Assembly: GCA_918807975.1 (NCBI GenBank)
Contig: OU964921.1
Coordinates: forward strand, 22,222,498 to 22,286,497
Reading direction: 5' to 3'
From: Aplidium turbinatum
Taxonomy: Eukaryota; Chordata; Ascidiacea; Aplousobranchia; Polyclinidae
DNA: 64,000 nt
Of the stretch, positions 1-11,612 are shown piece after piece (positions within the stretch are counted from its first letter, which is position 1; each line of letters starts with the position of its first letter). A program made the position numbers and the translations under genes. The notes beneath the pieces were generated by a model. It was not told the origin of the DNA and made no database searches. It worked only from the letters and a program-made list of their open reading frames with translations.

Positions 1-1226
1 AAGTGCTACCAGTGCTCTTGTGAATGACTGCTGCAAGATTAAGAAACAAGCAAAGAAAAATCGGTACCTCCAGCTGGATTTGAACTTATGACCTTCCAAT
101 GAATACTTAGTTTTTCCAAAAAAATCAGAAGTTATACTTTTCTTCTTGTCTTCTCCTTCACTAGAATCACTACACTTAGTGCACTATAGGACAAAGTCAC
201 TAGTCAGGAGACTGAAAACAATCGAAGCTACAGAAGAACATCTGCAAATTTATGACAAAATAATAACTTTCAAACACATCACAAGAACTTGTTACAAGCG
301 AACATATTGCGTTTTACGATAGTGTGTATTGAAAACTCATTTGCAATGTCATTTATGCTGATGACATTAAGAATAGTTTGGTGAATGTTGCAAACAATGC
401 TAGCATTCAACCTTTCCTGTCCTAAAGTATTTCTCAGCCAGGTTTTCAATCTACGAAGATTGGAAAACGACCTCTCACAAACAGCAGAGTTTACCGGGCA
501 AACTAAGAGGATCTTTATCAGCTGGAGTTTTCGAGAATAGATAGGTTTTCCAACTAGGACAATGCCTGGTAAGCTCTTTTAGCATCGTACAGAGATTTTT
601 TTCCTGTTGCCTTTCTAAATGAACTAATTTGATAATGATAACTCATCGATTGTCTATTAAGTTTTGGATAATTTTTGACCATTTGAGCAACTAAGCCGGT
701 CTTGAAAATTTGTGCAAGTTCTTTATACTTTGCCGAATCGGAATTCAGGCTACTTTCAAACCGCTCGGTCAGTTCAGAGATAACTCTGTCCATGAACTGA
801 TTGTAAAGTATTTTATAATGCTGTTGAGTGTCTGCAGTAGCTGCCATCGAGCCTCCACCCAATCTTTCAGGGACTCTTCTTTGCCGAGGTGCTTGCAAAG
901 GCGTGATCAAATTAGCATCAAATTTTTCCGGAAGTGAAACTGCATTAAATACAATGAATCCCCTCATAAGCATTACTGCACTGACCTGGTCCAAGTACTG
1001 AATACCTTCAATGGTCCTTCATTGTCTAGTATGAAATCCAAGACAATTTAGAATTGTGATCAAACATTAATAAAAGAAAAACAACAGCAATTCGAAATGC
1101 TTGCAAACAACTAAATCAAAGTACAACTTCATAGCAAGTAATTTTTTTTTGATTTATTGGGGGGGGGGGTGCTGCCAAAATATTGAGGGGATATATCCCC
1201 CCATACCCCCTACTTCGGCACCACTG
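1..1226 (-). mobile_element. hAT-type DNA transposon, one end only
   Basis: The right border is a hAT-style terminal sequence, read on the minus strand as cagtggtgccgaagtag, ending at 1226. Next to it is the G/C-rich subterminal stretch often seen in this kind of element. The transposase remains at 279-1012 point the same way. The other terminus is not in the window, so the target duplication cannot be tested. Seen: the terminus and coding remains. Inferred: that both belong to one insertion. Confidence 0.6.
279..1012 (-). pseudogene. hAT transposase, C-terminal part, frameshifted
   Basis: A minus-strand frame from about 1012 to 554 includes KYKELAQIFKTGLVAQ and MSYHYQISSFRKATGKK. The frame then breaks near 555-570. 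A second frame running to a TGA at 279-281 reads CPVNSAVCERSFSNLRRLKT followed by WLRNTLGQERLNA. That is the hAT dimerisation domain at the C terminus of these transposases, of the DUF4371/ZMYM1-like kind. The N-terminal BED finger and most of the catalytic region are not visible. Upstream (higher coordinates) the frame closes at about 1012, so this is a 5'-truncated, frameshifted remnant. Domain identity is secure; the subfamily is from memory. Confidence 0.75.
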
Positions 1227-1792
1227 CGTTTAAGGGAGTAGAGACAAAGTGGAGAAGGTGGTTGGGCTCCAATGCCCAGGTCAGCACTTTACTTGTCTGA
1301 ACAGAGTTGAACTAATATAAACGGATGCAAAGTTAAAAGCGAAAGTTTGCTTGTCAAAACGAAAGTAAACCCAAAAAGTCAACATTGAAGCCAAGGACAA
1401 TGTTTGTTAAAGAACTTCCCACGCATCGACTTCCAGGAAATCTTTTTGACATAAATTAGTAGCCCGAAAATGTGTATGTTAATGCCTTTTCCATACCTAA
1501 TTCTAAGGAATTTTTATCACTGCGCATTTTCTTGGAAAATATTTGCATAACGTCATATGGCATGAAAACTACGAAATTGCAAACGTAAAAGCGCTTTTTC
1601 CGATTACCTCGCTCTTGGTTTTGCTTGCTTTGCATCACAGTTTCAGTTGGGCTACTGTGCAAAATTCAACTTTTTGTGAAAATGAGGAAAGGCGATCCGC
1701 AATCAGGTCGATTTTTAATAAGAAAAAGTAAAACAAATAAAAAATATTAAAATATACTTAATTTTTTTAAAGTCACGTAAAGCGCTTGGTTG
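1227..1792. other. no gene seen
   Basis: AT-rich sequence with only short incidental reading frames on both strands (for example 1456-1662). No terminal repeats, splice-linked coding or RNA structure was recognised. Confidence 0.5.
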
Positions 1793-1800
1793 GTTTATAG

Positions 1801-2067
1801 GGTGCACGGTCGTTTGGTCGACAGACATTTGGTCGACAGGACGTTTGGTCGACAGGACGTTTGGTCGACAGGACGTTAGGTCGACAGAACGATTCATTTT
1901 TGGGTTAGGGTTAGGGTTAGAGTCAGGGTTAGATTAGGGTTATGGTTAGTTAACTAACCCTAACCCTAAAATAAATCGTTCTGTCGACCTAACGTCCTGT
2001 CGACCAAACGTCCTGTCGACCAAATGTCTGTCGACCAAACGTCCTGTCGACCAAATGACCGGGTACC
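1801..2067. mobile_element. Hairpin (fold-back) element A with 8 bp target duplication
   Basis: The element is flanked by identical gtttatag at 1793-1800 and 2068-2075. It is an imperfect palindrome centred near 1951. Each arm starts with ggt(g/a)c(a/c)cggtc and carries four to five head-to-tail units of about 16-17 bp built on tttggtcgacaggacg. The middle is made of TTAGGG-like hexamers (gggttagggttaggg on the left, aaccctaaccct on the right). There is no coding capacity. The 8 bp duplication points to a hAT- or P-type integrase acting in trans, but the termini do not match either family clearly. Confidence 0.85.
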
Positions 2068-2674
2068 GTTTATAGAGCAGTCATGGGAACTTAAAAAGTG
2101 GTGTTTGTGGGAAAACTTTTTTATCAAGCTGATACTTTTCTCAGACCTTCCCCATATTATGCAGATTGCTCAGAAAAAAATCCCCATTAATCGGATGATG
2201 GGAAACCCCCTTTTGGACCCTTTTTCCAAATGACGTCACAATCCCTTTATGAAAATTTCAAGTTTTCAAAATAGGACATATTATACATCATTTTTTAGAT
2301 TTTTTCAAGGGGAAACAACTTTTTCTATTAACAAGAACCCTGAAATTGTACAAAAAAAGAGTTATTACCGATTAAAGTGCCTCTGACAGGTAAATAAATT
2401 CGCTAAATTTACCTAAGATACCAAAAAGATGACACTAACAAACTTCCCTGATCAGCAAATCGTAAAAAATATCAACAGGCTACTAAGTTACACGCTTGCA
2501 AACTTTCGTTGACATCGGCGATTCTGGCACTCATTCAATTGCGAAAATAAAAACGGCAACACCGCTATGACGTCACAGTAAGCGGGAAGGATACATTCTT
2601 TCTCTGTGATGACTTGGTAAAGTATGGTACGGCTACTGCAAAACGTGAATGTGTGGGGCTCTGTTGGTCTAAAG

Positions 2675-3263
2675 CAGTGTTCTTCAACGGGGGCGATATC
2701 GCCCCCCAGGGGGCGATTTTGGCCATTGCGGGGACGATTTGTACAATTTTTGAAATTGGGGGGCGATTTTACTGTTTAGGGGGGCGATTGGTAAGGCCGA
2801 GCGCAATTATCGATCAAGATCGTTCTGGATCCTTAAACTACTTTTTGGTTTGTTCGACTCAGGTTTGAGTCGTTTTTGCAATGCAAATGCGTGTGTGCCT
2901 GCGCGATTTTGAGTGTGCTCTGATCAAGCACGTGGTAATTTCGTTCGACAATCGGTAGCTTGCAAGTCGGACGTTTATTTGTCGTAGGGTAGGCTACTGC
3001 ACTTCAAAAAACTGACTGATTTGTGCAGGGTGTGTGCGCCGCACACCCATCAAAGTTCAAACATGGTTGATTACGGTATTAAGTAGGCTACTTGGTAGCC
3101 TTCTCGAGTTACCTGCGGCCGAGCAGAGCTTACTTTCGGTGGCCGTTTCTGAACCCTTCGGCGGCCACGGCCGCCGTTAATTTCGAGGCCTCGTTTGAGG
3201 GGGCGATTTGGATCCGCACTTTCAACAAAGGGGCGATTTTGTAAAAAAGGTTGAAGACCACTG
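2675..3263. mobile_element. Non-autonomous hAT element, 589 bp
   Basis: Perfect 8 bp duplication gtctaaag (2667-2674 and 3264-3271). Terminal inverted repeats are cagtgttcttcaac and gttgaagaccactg. Near both ends there are repeated ggggcgattt motifs. No transposase is recognised. It is inserted inside the TTAA-flanked element and so is younger than it. Confidence 0.88.
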
Positions 3264-3502
3264 GTCTAAAGCATGTGCAAATTAAGAATTACCGAAATGA
3301 AAAAGTGAACTTATTATTACTATCAGGTTTCGATCAAATAGGTTGAGTTTACTTTTATCAAACAGCATCTCAATTCAATTGAAATTGCAGTTTCATAGGG
3401 CTACAATTTTCATACTTTTTTATTTGTCCTAATCTGGCTATAGCCGTTTGCAGTGTAACAACAGTATCTCACAAACAGTACCTTTAATTTATGGTTGAGG
3501 CA

Positions 3503-3700
3503 ATGCCTACAAATTGCTGTTTATGTGACATTGTCAGTGACAAACCGTGTGCTTTCTTTTCCCACTTTCCCACAAAACAAGGTACTGAGAAGAAAATGGT
3601 CAAAGTTTTCTTCAAGTGTTCGAAAGTGGGATGGGCCATACAAAACTAGTGGTATATGTTTACTTCACTGAAGACGATTTTGTTAATACTACTCAAGAAA
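3503..3700 (+). pseudogene. THAP-type zinc finger remnant
   Basis: From the ATG at 3503 the frame reads MPTNCCLCDI, then FFSHFPTK, then a lysine-rich stretch, and stops at about 3649. Other frames continue with GICLLH and FTEDDF. Together these show the order expected of a C2CH THAP finger: Cys-x2-Cys near the start, a F-x-x-FP block, then C-x2-H-F and an acidic DDF motif. At least two indels separate the pieces. THAP fingers are used by P, Kolobok and some Harbinger transposases and by host proteins. The setting inside a TTAA-flanked element favours a transposon origin. Confidence 0.5.
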
Positions 3701-6700
3701 AAATGCCTACAGGCATGTGTTGGAGTGGATACTACAAGGTGATGCTCTCGGAAGCAACAATCGGATTGTGATGCCGTCATGCATTGTTTGGCGAATCCAA
3801 AACAATTTTCCAGATCCAGATGGCCGTTACACAGGATTTAAATGGTCAACTGAAGGCACATTATGAGAGAGAGAGAGAGAACTTTTATTTATTTTTGAAT
3901 AGTGATGATGAATTAAATATGAATGATGATTCGTACGATTTCTTCATTTTTCACTTCAAGTATATTTTAGGTTTTGTAGGAACGTATCCAGTACAGTTTT
4001 ATTAAACTGCAAAAAACAATAAATCTTCGAAAAAAGCAACCGCTTGTACCAACTCCGACCAAACTGTGATCCACCAATTACATCTAGGAAGCGTTTGTTT
4101 CATCCGTTTCTAACGACGTCCAGTTAGGATGACGTAATACCACCAAAGTCGTCCCAGAGCAGTAAAATATGGAGTTTCGCCTGTGGTGGCGGTGCGGAAC
4201 AGTCGTTTGATTAAATTACCCCCTAACCAGTCGAGCTACGAGGTTAAGATTAAAAAGTTCGCCAAGTGTAATTCTGCGCTAGGAAATGCTTTAAAAAGTT
4301 ACTGTACTTGGATCCAATCTGTCAGGGGCACTTTAAGCAAAAGGATAAATCTGTGAATTTCAGGCAAATTTGAAATTATTCGTCACTGTTGGACTTATTC
4401 TTCTATGTTCTATAACAAAAATTAAACAGAGTAAGCGAAACGTAAATTGAAGCTATCATCAAAAACGACAATAATGCTGCTTTCCTCCTCGTCTTGTCCC
4501 GTTTCAGATCTTCATTGTACGAGAATTTCTTTTCTTCGGTACCAACATCGACGTTATGCAAAAGTGAAAAAAAGTCTTCATTCTTAAGTTTTTCGTCTAG
4601 TCTCTGGAATATGTCGTTCATACAAATTATTACTTAGATACGAAAAAGATGTGAAACTATCTTTGTATTTCAAGCATACTTAGGCTACAATACTATTACA
4701 TCCAACACCATGACATTCACCACACGAAAAAACACATGCCATTCCATAATTGCGACAGGTGCAAGTTTTCGTTCCACGTGGATTTTTCGTTGATTTTTTA
4801 CATCTGCATTGCATCTAATTACTTTGGTCAATGCTTCTGGTGCTATAGGCATATCCGTCATTATTGAAACAAGTTTGTTGTTGCTATTGTTTCTCCATCC
4901 CCATTCACAAACATTGAATTTAAATTCTAAAGACGTAACCCATGGAAGTAGGCTGCTCTTTGGCTCGGTGGTAGCTTTTCCGGTGCAATTATCCCTTCGC
5001 ATGCCATATACATGTAATTGTCATGTCTAAAAGTAAACAAAGATAAATATTACATACAGGGTATCTAGAATTGGACAATATCTTAAAAGTGTAAACATTA
5101 TTATATAATCCCTATGTAAAAATACATATGGTACCTGAGTTTAGTAGGCTAAGCGTTGAATCTTCATTGCCACAATACCAGATCTTGAATGCAGTTATAG
5201 AGGCTTCTCCGACCTCGTTTTGGGAACTCCAGACGTTGCTGATAATTGCAGAATTCTCTTTCAGCGTTTCTGATTTTCGCAAACTTCTTTTCCCTATTCC
5301 AAATATCGATGACGTTGTGTCGCATCCTGACCATGCATGGAGGAAAATAAGATCTTCTTTAATATCTGTAATACTTGGGTTGGCTTCTTTGATTCTCCAG
5401 GCTTTGTTGAAGCGCTCCTTGGTCGAAGTAAATATCATCATGAGTGTCAGTCTTCCAATGATGCAGTGACATAATAACTACATCAGTATCATCAGCAATG
5501 ATATTTACTGAACCTTTTCGAAGAGAAGCATAATCAAGGAATTTCGCTACAATGGAACCGTCAGCATCATCAGAGCATTTTGCCTCGCGTAATTAACCGC
5601 CATGCGATGTGCCTTTCTCCTCTGCTTTGCAGTTTCATTCTTGTGCATTTCGTTTTTCAATATTTATTCTGTAGATCAGTTATTTTCAATGTAGATGTTA
5701 TTGTAAAATCATCAGAGCAGTTGTGAACTTCAACTTCTGATTGTCTCAGAAGGGTAGAAACAAACTTGATGAATTCAGCCTTGGTTTCGATGCAGCTGAG
5801 GTAGCGGTCTTGAGTAAAAGGAAGTGAATTGCTCGGATCAATTTTCACAAACGTGCTCTGTGGAACGGAATTTCGGCGCAAGTGCTCGTGACTTTTAGTA
5901 CTTTCGTCATGATAGACATCAAACACAACAACAGCATGGGTATAATGGTTTGGATAAATTTCACATACGAATTTCAAACTTCCGAAAACTTCATTCCTTT
6001 TTTCCAGCGAACTTTATGCAGTATAGGCCTGATGCACCACCGTCGATAATAGAAGTTGCTTGATGATTTCCTCTAAGGCATGCGACGAAGAACCAGGCAA
6101 AAGAATTTTTCGAACAGAGGGTTTGTCAGGCTTTCTCATCATGCCTTCCTTGAACATCGACATTGACTCTGAAGGCAACTCGAATTTGAAAAATTGCTCA
6201 AGGTTTTCCTCGCTTTCAGCAACAGCAAACATCCTATTGAACATGACTTTCGAACCAATACCACTTGCACTACTTTTCGTTTTGTTTACTTCTATTAAGG
6301 ATTTTAATGGTTTGATCAATTGATTGATGCGATAGTAATTGCTACCCCATCTAAACCTTTTTGGATGTTTTGACTAATTTGCTCCGCTTGTTCACAATTG
6401 ACGCCATCCTTTCTAGCGATGGACACTAGACCGTTTGAAAGAGAAGATAGGTTTACATCTGGTACCAAGAATGGGTCTTTCGTTGTTAACCAGGTCAGAA
6501 ACTTTTACAATCTTCGTAATGCCTCTTTTTTCTGGAAGCACCCAACTCTTCATGCTGGTTAGCCTACTCCATAGAAACTGAGCCTTGTTTAGTTGCGTCA
6601 TTGCTTCATGAATACTTGCCGAGACGACCGAGGGACTCACACTAAAAACCCAAAGATGTCGAACACTTTCTGTCATACTTTTCCTTCCGTCAATCCTCCA

Positions 6701-6760
6701 CGCGACTTAATTGAGCGCATAAGAGCTTGCTCGATCGCAAGATCTTTCCAAATTCCGGTT

Positions 6761-8040
6761 CAGGGGGGCCGGAAGCGGGGGGCAGGAGGGGCAATGGTGC
6801 CCTTTTAAAGTCATGTAAGCTACTGCACATTTTGCAATATAACAATTTCTGCTATTCGCTTTTAGCCTAATTACAATCTTTCATTTTTGCCTCAAAATAA
6901 TATTTACCGTACGGCACAAAATTTTGCAACACAGTACAGGCCTTAAAACTTGTTTTTTTCCAGCAGCCATCGTGGCCTACCCGGTGCTCCTTCTCGGCGG
7001 CCAAATCTGCGTGCTTGGAGACCAAAATACAAAATAAAAATAACGATAGCACAAGTAAATAGAATTAAACTTGCAACAATGCTAAAATGATCACTTAGCG
7101 TTGTTGAAGTCTGGGCCTAGGCGACGTCCTACAATAGAATCGTTGCACCACGCGATAACTGCTTTATCGGGATTGTAATCCAGTACTGCGGGACCATCTA
7201 ACGACACTCGCACGAGTGTCTCCAATGTGGCTGATTTTAAAGAAGTTCGCCACTCCCCTAGAATTCTTTTTAGCAACGAAAAACAACGTTCGACATGTGT
7301 AGACGATGACGGCAAGGTAATAAAATAAGCATTTCAATGATGTGAAAGACATTACTAAAAGAATCATAATTTTTGCAAAATATGATCAAAAAATGTTTTC
7401 CTCTCGGATGTCAACTAACCTAGTTCTCCTTCTTAACAACGATTCAATGTCCGACAACATCGAATCGACATAAAAACGACAATATTGCCAGCCGATGTAA
7501 ATTAGCACTTCGGATTAAGACTTTGTTAAAATAAATGTCGGGAATTACAAACAAGACTTACAGCGCTGGTGATCGCAGATGGATATATTCCATCAATAAC
7601 AAATGTTCCCGTACAATGCAACAGTGGCGATTATGACGCGCTGACATAATTTTGCGTCACTCTTTGATACTACATATTTTCGACAGTTAATCCACGATCA
7701 TTCTATAGCGAAATTAAATAATTGGCTAGAAGAGACCGGCGGCCAAACTTGGCCGATTGAGGAGGTAGCACCGGCGGTCATTCAAGCACTACTTAGCGGC
7801 CATGGCCGCAGGCTGCTTTAAGGCTTGACAGTAGGTTACATCATGATAACATAGCATGATACCCTTCTTTGTATACCGGACACGTGTAGGCTATCATTGC
7901 TCAATACATAGTGAGCTAATAGATTAGCATTATCGCTACGTCTTATCTTAAAACTTGAAAAAAAAGTGGCCTTTTAGTAAACAAAGTGCCCTTTTTTCGT
8001 AATCTTGCTCCCCCAGTCAAAAATCGTTCCGGCGCCCCTG
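6761..8040 (-). mobile_element. hAT element nested in the nuclease-like ORF
   Basis: The left end is caggggggccggaag; the right end, inverted, is caggggcgccggaac. The right flank ccggtgaa is matched by a shortened left flank ccggtt, so the 8 bp duplication has decayed on one side. Joining the flanks restores a sensible host reading frame (SFTG then IWKD). A transposase end lies at 7091-7330. Related fragments occur at 18990-19234 and 27654-27957. Confidence 0.75.
7091..7330 (-). pseudogene. hAT transposase C-terminal dimerisation domain
   Basis: A minus-strand frame reads MPSSSTHVERCFSLLKRIL, then EWRTSLKSATLETLVRVSLD, then GPAVLDYNPDKAV, with a stop just after NNAK. The order VERxFSLxKRI, WRxSLxxxTL, ISxDGPxLxDYNPDxAV is typical of the hAT C-terminal domain in ZNF862-like transposases. 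It is about 75 residues long against several hundred for a whole enzyme. No upstream catalytic region is recognised in the element, so it is an internally deleted copy. Confidence 0.8.
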
Positions 8041-8815
8041 CCGGTGAAGCTTTTTGCTGTCCTCTTTACTGTGTGCTACTCGGTTAGGAGTTAATCGTAG
8101 GCCTACAACCATAGATGAAAAGAGAATTCTGCAATTATCAGCAATATCTGGAGTCATGGTGTTGAATGTAATAGTATAGTAGCCTAAGTATGCTTCAAAT
8201 ACAAAGATAGTTTTACATCTTTTTCGTATCTAAGTATAATTAGTATGAACGACATACTCCACAGACTAAACGAAAAACTTAAGAATGAAGGTTTTTTTTT
8301 TCACTTTTGCATAACGTCGATGTTGGTACCGAAGAGGAGTGGTCTTACAATGAAGATGAAACGGGACAAGACGAGGAGGAAAGCAACATCTTTGACGTTT
8401 TTGATGATGAAGATGATAGCTTCAATTTTTGTTTCGCTTACTTTGTTTAATTCTTGTTAACGAATGTAGAAGAATAAGTCCAACAGTGACGAATAATTTC
8501 AAATTTGGCTGGAATTCATAGATTTATCATTTTGCTTAATCGGTAATAACTCTTTTTCTGTACATTTTCAGGGTTCTTGTTAATAGAAAAAGAAAAAAGC
8601 TAAAAAATGATGTATAATATGTCCTATTTTGAAAAACTTGAAATTTTTATAAAGTGTTTGTGACGTCATTTGGAAAAAGGGCCCAAAAGGGGGTTTCCCA
8701 TCATCCGATTAATGGGGACTTTTTCTGAGCCATTTGCATAGTATGGGGAAAGTCTGAGAAAAGTATCAGCTTGATAAGAAAATTTTCCCACAAAAAACCT
8801 CCCACGACTGCACTA

Positions 8816-9589
8816 TTAATTAAAACTGCTAAAATGTGATGTCACATCAAGAACAACTTTGAAAAACGCAAAAGAGGTTTACAGCACGACTGTAGGTTGG
8901 TTATCAAGAAACCCGATGTCATGTCAATGTACATTGTAGGCTAGTCTATATTATCTTACGCAAGATAAAGGAAATTAAGTTTCTCAAAAGTTGAGTTGAA
9001 TTGTTTTTGTTTCGTTTGAAATCGCACCTTTGTCTTTATGAAGAAAAAAATTTGTAAACCACTCTTGCTTCCCTGCTTTTAGCGTTTTTTGGCTTCGTTG
9101 GCATATTCATGTTGATGTACAAGCAATCACTGATACTTTGCACCTCCTCCTGTCCAGTCCAACTTCAACTTTGGTAGGTCACTCGGTGTGACTGGCCAGT
9201 GGCCACTGGAGCTTCCATTTGAATAAATTAGCAATTCGGATTTTCCAATCCATAAATTAAAGTTTTTGATGGACTTTCATTGATAAATGTTTTTGAAAAA
9301 CTGTAGTGGTGAGTTTTACCAGTAATAATTACAAAAAAATGCCAAACGGAATTTTCTCCTGCCAAACACTTTCATCAAAAGCCACATTTGTGGAATTTGG
9401 CAGGAAAAACGCCAATGTGGCAACCCTGGTTTGATGTAGTAGCGATTGATTATTATTATTATCTATCTGCAAGTGGTCTCATGCCTTACTGCGAACACTC
9501 TTGTTCACTGCGTAAATGACCTGTAAAAAGTCCAGGCAGACATTATTACATCATAGATCAGACAACTTTAAACGAAATTTATTTTACAC
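8816..9589. other. no gene seen
   Basis: Mostly unannotated AT-rich DNA. 9345-9430 carries a run of related words (gccaaacg, gccacattt, gccaatgtggcaaccctgg) that looks like a transposon terminus, but no partner end was found. Confidence 0.4.
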
Positions 9590-10733
9590 CGTTGAGTTAG
9601 TCTCGAATGACCACAAAAACCTCAGTCATCGCTCACTTAGCAGTCCTTGCGTCGCCCAACGGCAGATACGCGCACGGTGCTGCGTAATTACCATTGCGTG
9701 GCGTCTCAGGGCATAACATGTATTATGCCTTGACACTACTGTACATCTCCGCCCAAGCATCGAGGTACTGTAAAGACACCATACAGAAACAGGTGTATAA
9801 CCACACATTGCAAATACAGTACAATAAACAGAATAAGTTTTCACACGGTTCATGAGAAGATAATAGGATACGGTATTAAATAAGATCAGTTAAGCTTCTG
9901 TGAGCAAGTCTCATGTATACAAGTTAAACAATCATGAAACTTCGCGGAACGTTGTCAACTTTCCTATCGTAAGACACTTTCAAGGAAATATGGTAAATTA
10001 AAACAATGTGCACTAGTAAGACACAACTATAGTCCTACATTATCTCCCCCCAAAAAAAACACAAGACGTAAGCAGTTAATATGACAAGCGTTCAGGTGGT
10101 TTTGAGATCCTGCCGGATCTTCTTCTTTTAGATTGGACGTCGCTGGTCTCCGTATTTGCTTTGTTGTTAACTAAGTGATTGTCAATGGAATGAGAGATTT
10201 CACATTTCACGCCAGGCGTACTATTTATATCAAATTCACCAGCCTGTGGTATTTTACCAATGCTCTGCGGTTTCTACGAACTGATGTTCCTTGATTGGTG
10301 TCTATGATGTATGACCGTTTGGCGTCATACTCGTTTCTCACGACCCCCTTCTGCGTGGCACTGCTGTCTCTAACAAACACCTCATCACCTGGATGGAGGG
10401 TGGGTAGCGGTCTCGCTCCATGGTGACGATCAAAGTCTTTTTTTTGTTTGATTTGATCCTCATGGTCAAGCTTACGGACAAGTGCAAAATCTGGCCAATT
10501 TGGCAGCAAGTTGTCCGGAAAACATGAAAGTTTTGTCCGGAGCTGGATGGAGGCGTGGGTTCGAATCCCACTTCTGACACCATGTTGAGTTAGTCTCGAA
10601 TGACCACAAACACCTCAGTCATCGCTCACGTAGCAGTCCTTGCATCGCCCAACGGCAGGTACGCGCACGGTGCTGCGTAATTACCATTGCCTGGCGTCTC
10701 AGGGCATAACATGTATTATGCCTTTACACTACA
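9590..10733 (-). mobile_element. Ty3/gypsy-type LTR retrotransposon, heavily deleted fossil
   Basis: Two similar direct repeats of about 150 bp (9590-9741 and 10583-10733) are the LTRs. The inner edge of the upstream LTR (10582 downward) is followed by a primer-binding site complementary to the 3' end of a tRNA-Leu (tggtgtcagaagtggg and onward). A G-rich tract lies next to the other LTR. Between them only the tail of an integrase is recognised (10225-10509; LPTLHPGDEVFVRD and VRRNRRALV). Most of the coding region is gone. Broken; the differences between LTRs suggest moderate age. Confidence 0.8.
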
Positions 10734-11612
10734 TACACTACAGCAGTCTTATTTTTAATGATACTGACAACATAAGAGAAACCTGCTTTGTTTTTTGTAT
10801 GCGTTGTTTACTATTCGGCCAAAACACACTTATTTTATCACAGCACAATTTTGGTTTACCACTGCACAAATTTCTTATCACTTCGCCTTGGAATTAAGCA
10901 TGGCCCTTTTTTAATGAAATGGTCTTATGCTTTCTTTCCATCAACATTTTTTTTTATCATTTTTTTTTCTTGTATAAGTTTGCTCTTGACGACTATTTTC
11001 CATGAAACCTCTGAACTATCTCTTCTCTGTTTTTGAGGTCACTATGGTTCTATCAACACACATGTTACCTATAATATATAGGTTGCTTAAAAACAGAGTG
11101 ATATAGGTTGCTTAGTTCATGTTTTGGCCACTATTATTACTAATTATTACAAGTATATTTACCATTATACTATTATTTAACAAATGTTACTTATTACGGG
11201 AAAAATGTTGCATTTTGGTGGATCGATTTAATGATTCAGTAATATGATAGGATATTTTTAAATGCTTTTTGCACGAGCTTTTTTACGTAAAACAACATTG
11301 ATTTTTTCAATTGGATTTCCAAGAAAGCATGCTTGCCAACGACCACCAAAAAGTTAAGTACAGTACCTGCATTTACCCAGTACAAGTATTTTGTTACTCT
11401 ACTTTATGATAATGGAGTTTCTGAAAAAATTTGATCACTCTCCTCTCTTGTCGTTATTTAAGTTTCTTGTTGATCGTTAACATTTAAGCTCCCTTTCTTC
11501 TAGGTTATTTCAAACTTTGCGCGCGGTAATTTTTGTCTAGAAGTTGAATTTTCACTTTGCATGTTTAATTGATTTCAGCAACATGGTCCTGTGTTTCGCC
11601 ATGCTAGACAGG
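10734..11612. other. no gene seen
   Basis: Low-complexity AT-rich intron-like sequence. Short frames around 10788-11036 are T-rich and unsupported. Confidence 0.5.

Larger units (their letters stand above)
2376..4332. mobile_element. TTAA-flanked element (piggyBac- or Kolobok-type) nested in long-TIR element 1
   Basis: It starts agtgcctctgacagg right after TTAA (2372-2375) and ends with the inverted partner ctgtcaggggcact right before TTAA (4333-4336). Removing it restores the left TIR of the host element, which matches the uninterrupted right TIR at about 8550-8560. Contents are a hAT MITE (2675-3263) and a THAP-domain remnant (3503-3700). No piggyBac DDE domain is recognised. TTAA targets occur in piggyBac and Kolobok; a THAP domain fits Kolobok better. 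Confidence 0.75.
4680..8095 (-). pseudogene. Nuclease-like (PIN/XPG-type) transposon protein, broken copy 1
   Basis: Minus-strand segments in order: TVKRTAKSFTG near 8041-8090; after the hAT insertion IWKDLAIEQALMRSIKSRGG and TESVRHLW (6600-6765); DGVNCEQAEQISQNIQ (about 6350-6420); the F-x-F-E-L-P and GMMRK region (6014-6319); VVFDVYHDESTKSHEHLRR (5860-5950); HAWSGCDTTSSIFGIGK (5280-5350); and EWGWRNN near 4900. The end, at 4680-4840, is a Cys-rich tail with KTCTCRNYGMACVF and CGECHGVGCNS before a TAA. VFDxY and later Asp-rich motifs suggest a PIN/FEN-like nuclease fold, and the tail is an eight-cysteine type cluster. This family is multi-copy in many aquatic animals and lacks an assigned DDE triad that I can see. 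There are several frameshifts and an insertion, so it is not functional. Confidence 0.65.
2073..8815. mobile_element. Long-TIR DNA transposon 1 with nuclease-like ORF
   Basis: The outer parts of the left arm (2073-2375 and 4333-4710) are inverted copies of 8155-8815. Both arms begin tag(a/t)gcagtc(a/g)tggga. The flanks give a 3 bp duplication: tta at 2070-2072 (repeated at 1795-1797 because hairpin A split the junction) and tta at 8816-8818. Later insertions are a TTAA element (2376-4332) in the left TIR and a hAT element (6761-8040) in the coding region. The interior carries the PIN/XPG-like frame at 4680-8095 on the minus strand. The combination of nuclease-like domain, Cys-rich tail, long TIRs and 3 bp duplication brings the Academ superfamily to mind, but that placement is from memory. 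Confidence 0.8.

Noticed and set aside
1890-1975. TTAGGG repeats as a telomere or interstitial telomere
   Set aside because: They form the centre of a 267 bp palindromic insertion with its own 8 bp duplication, and are short and imperfect.
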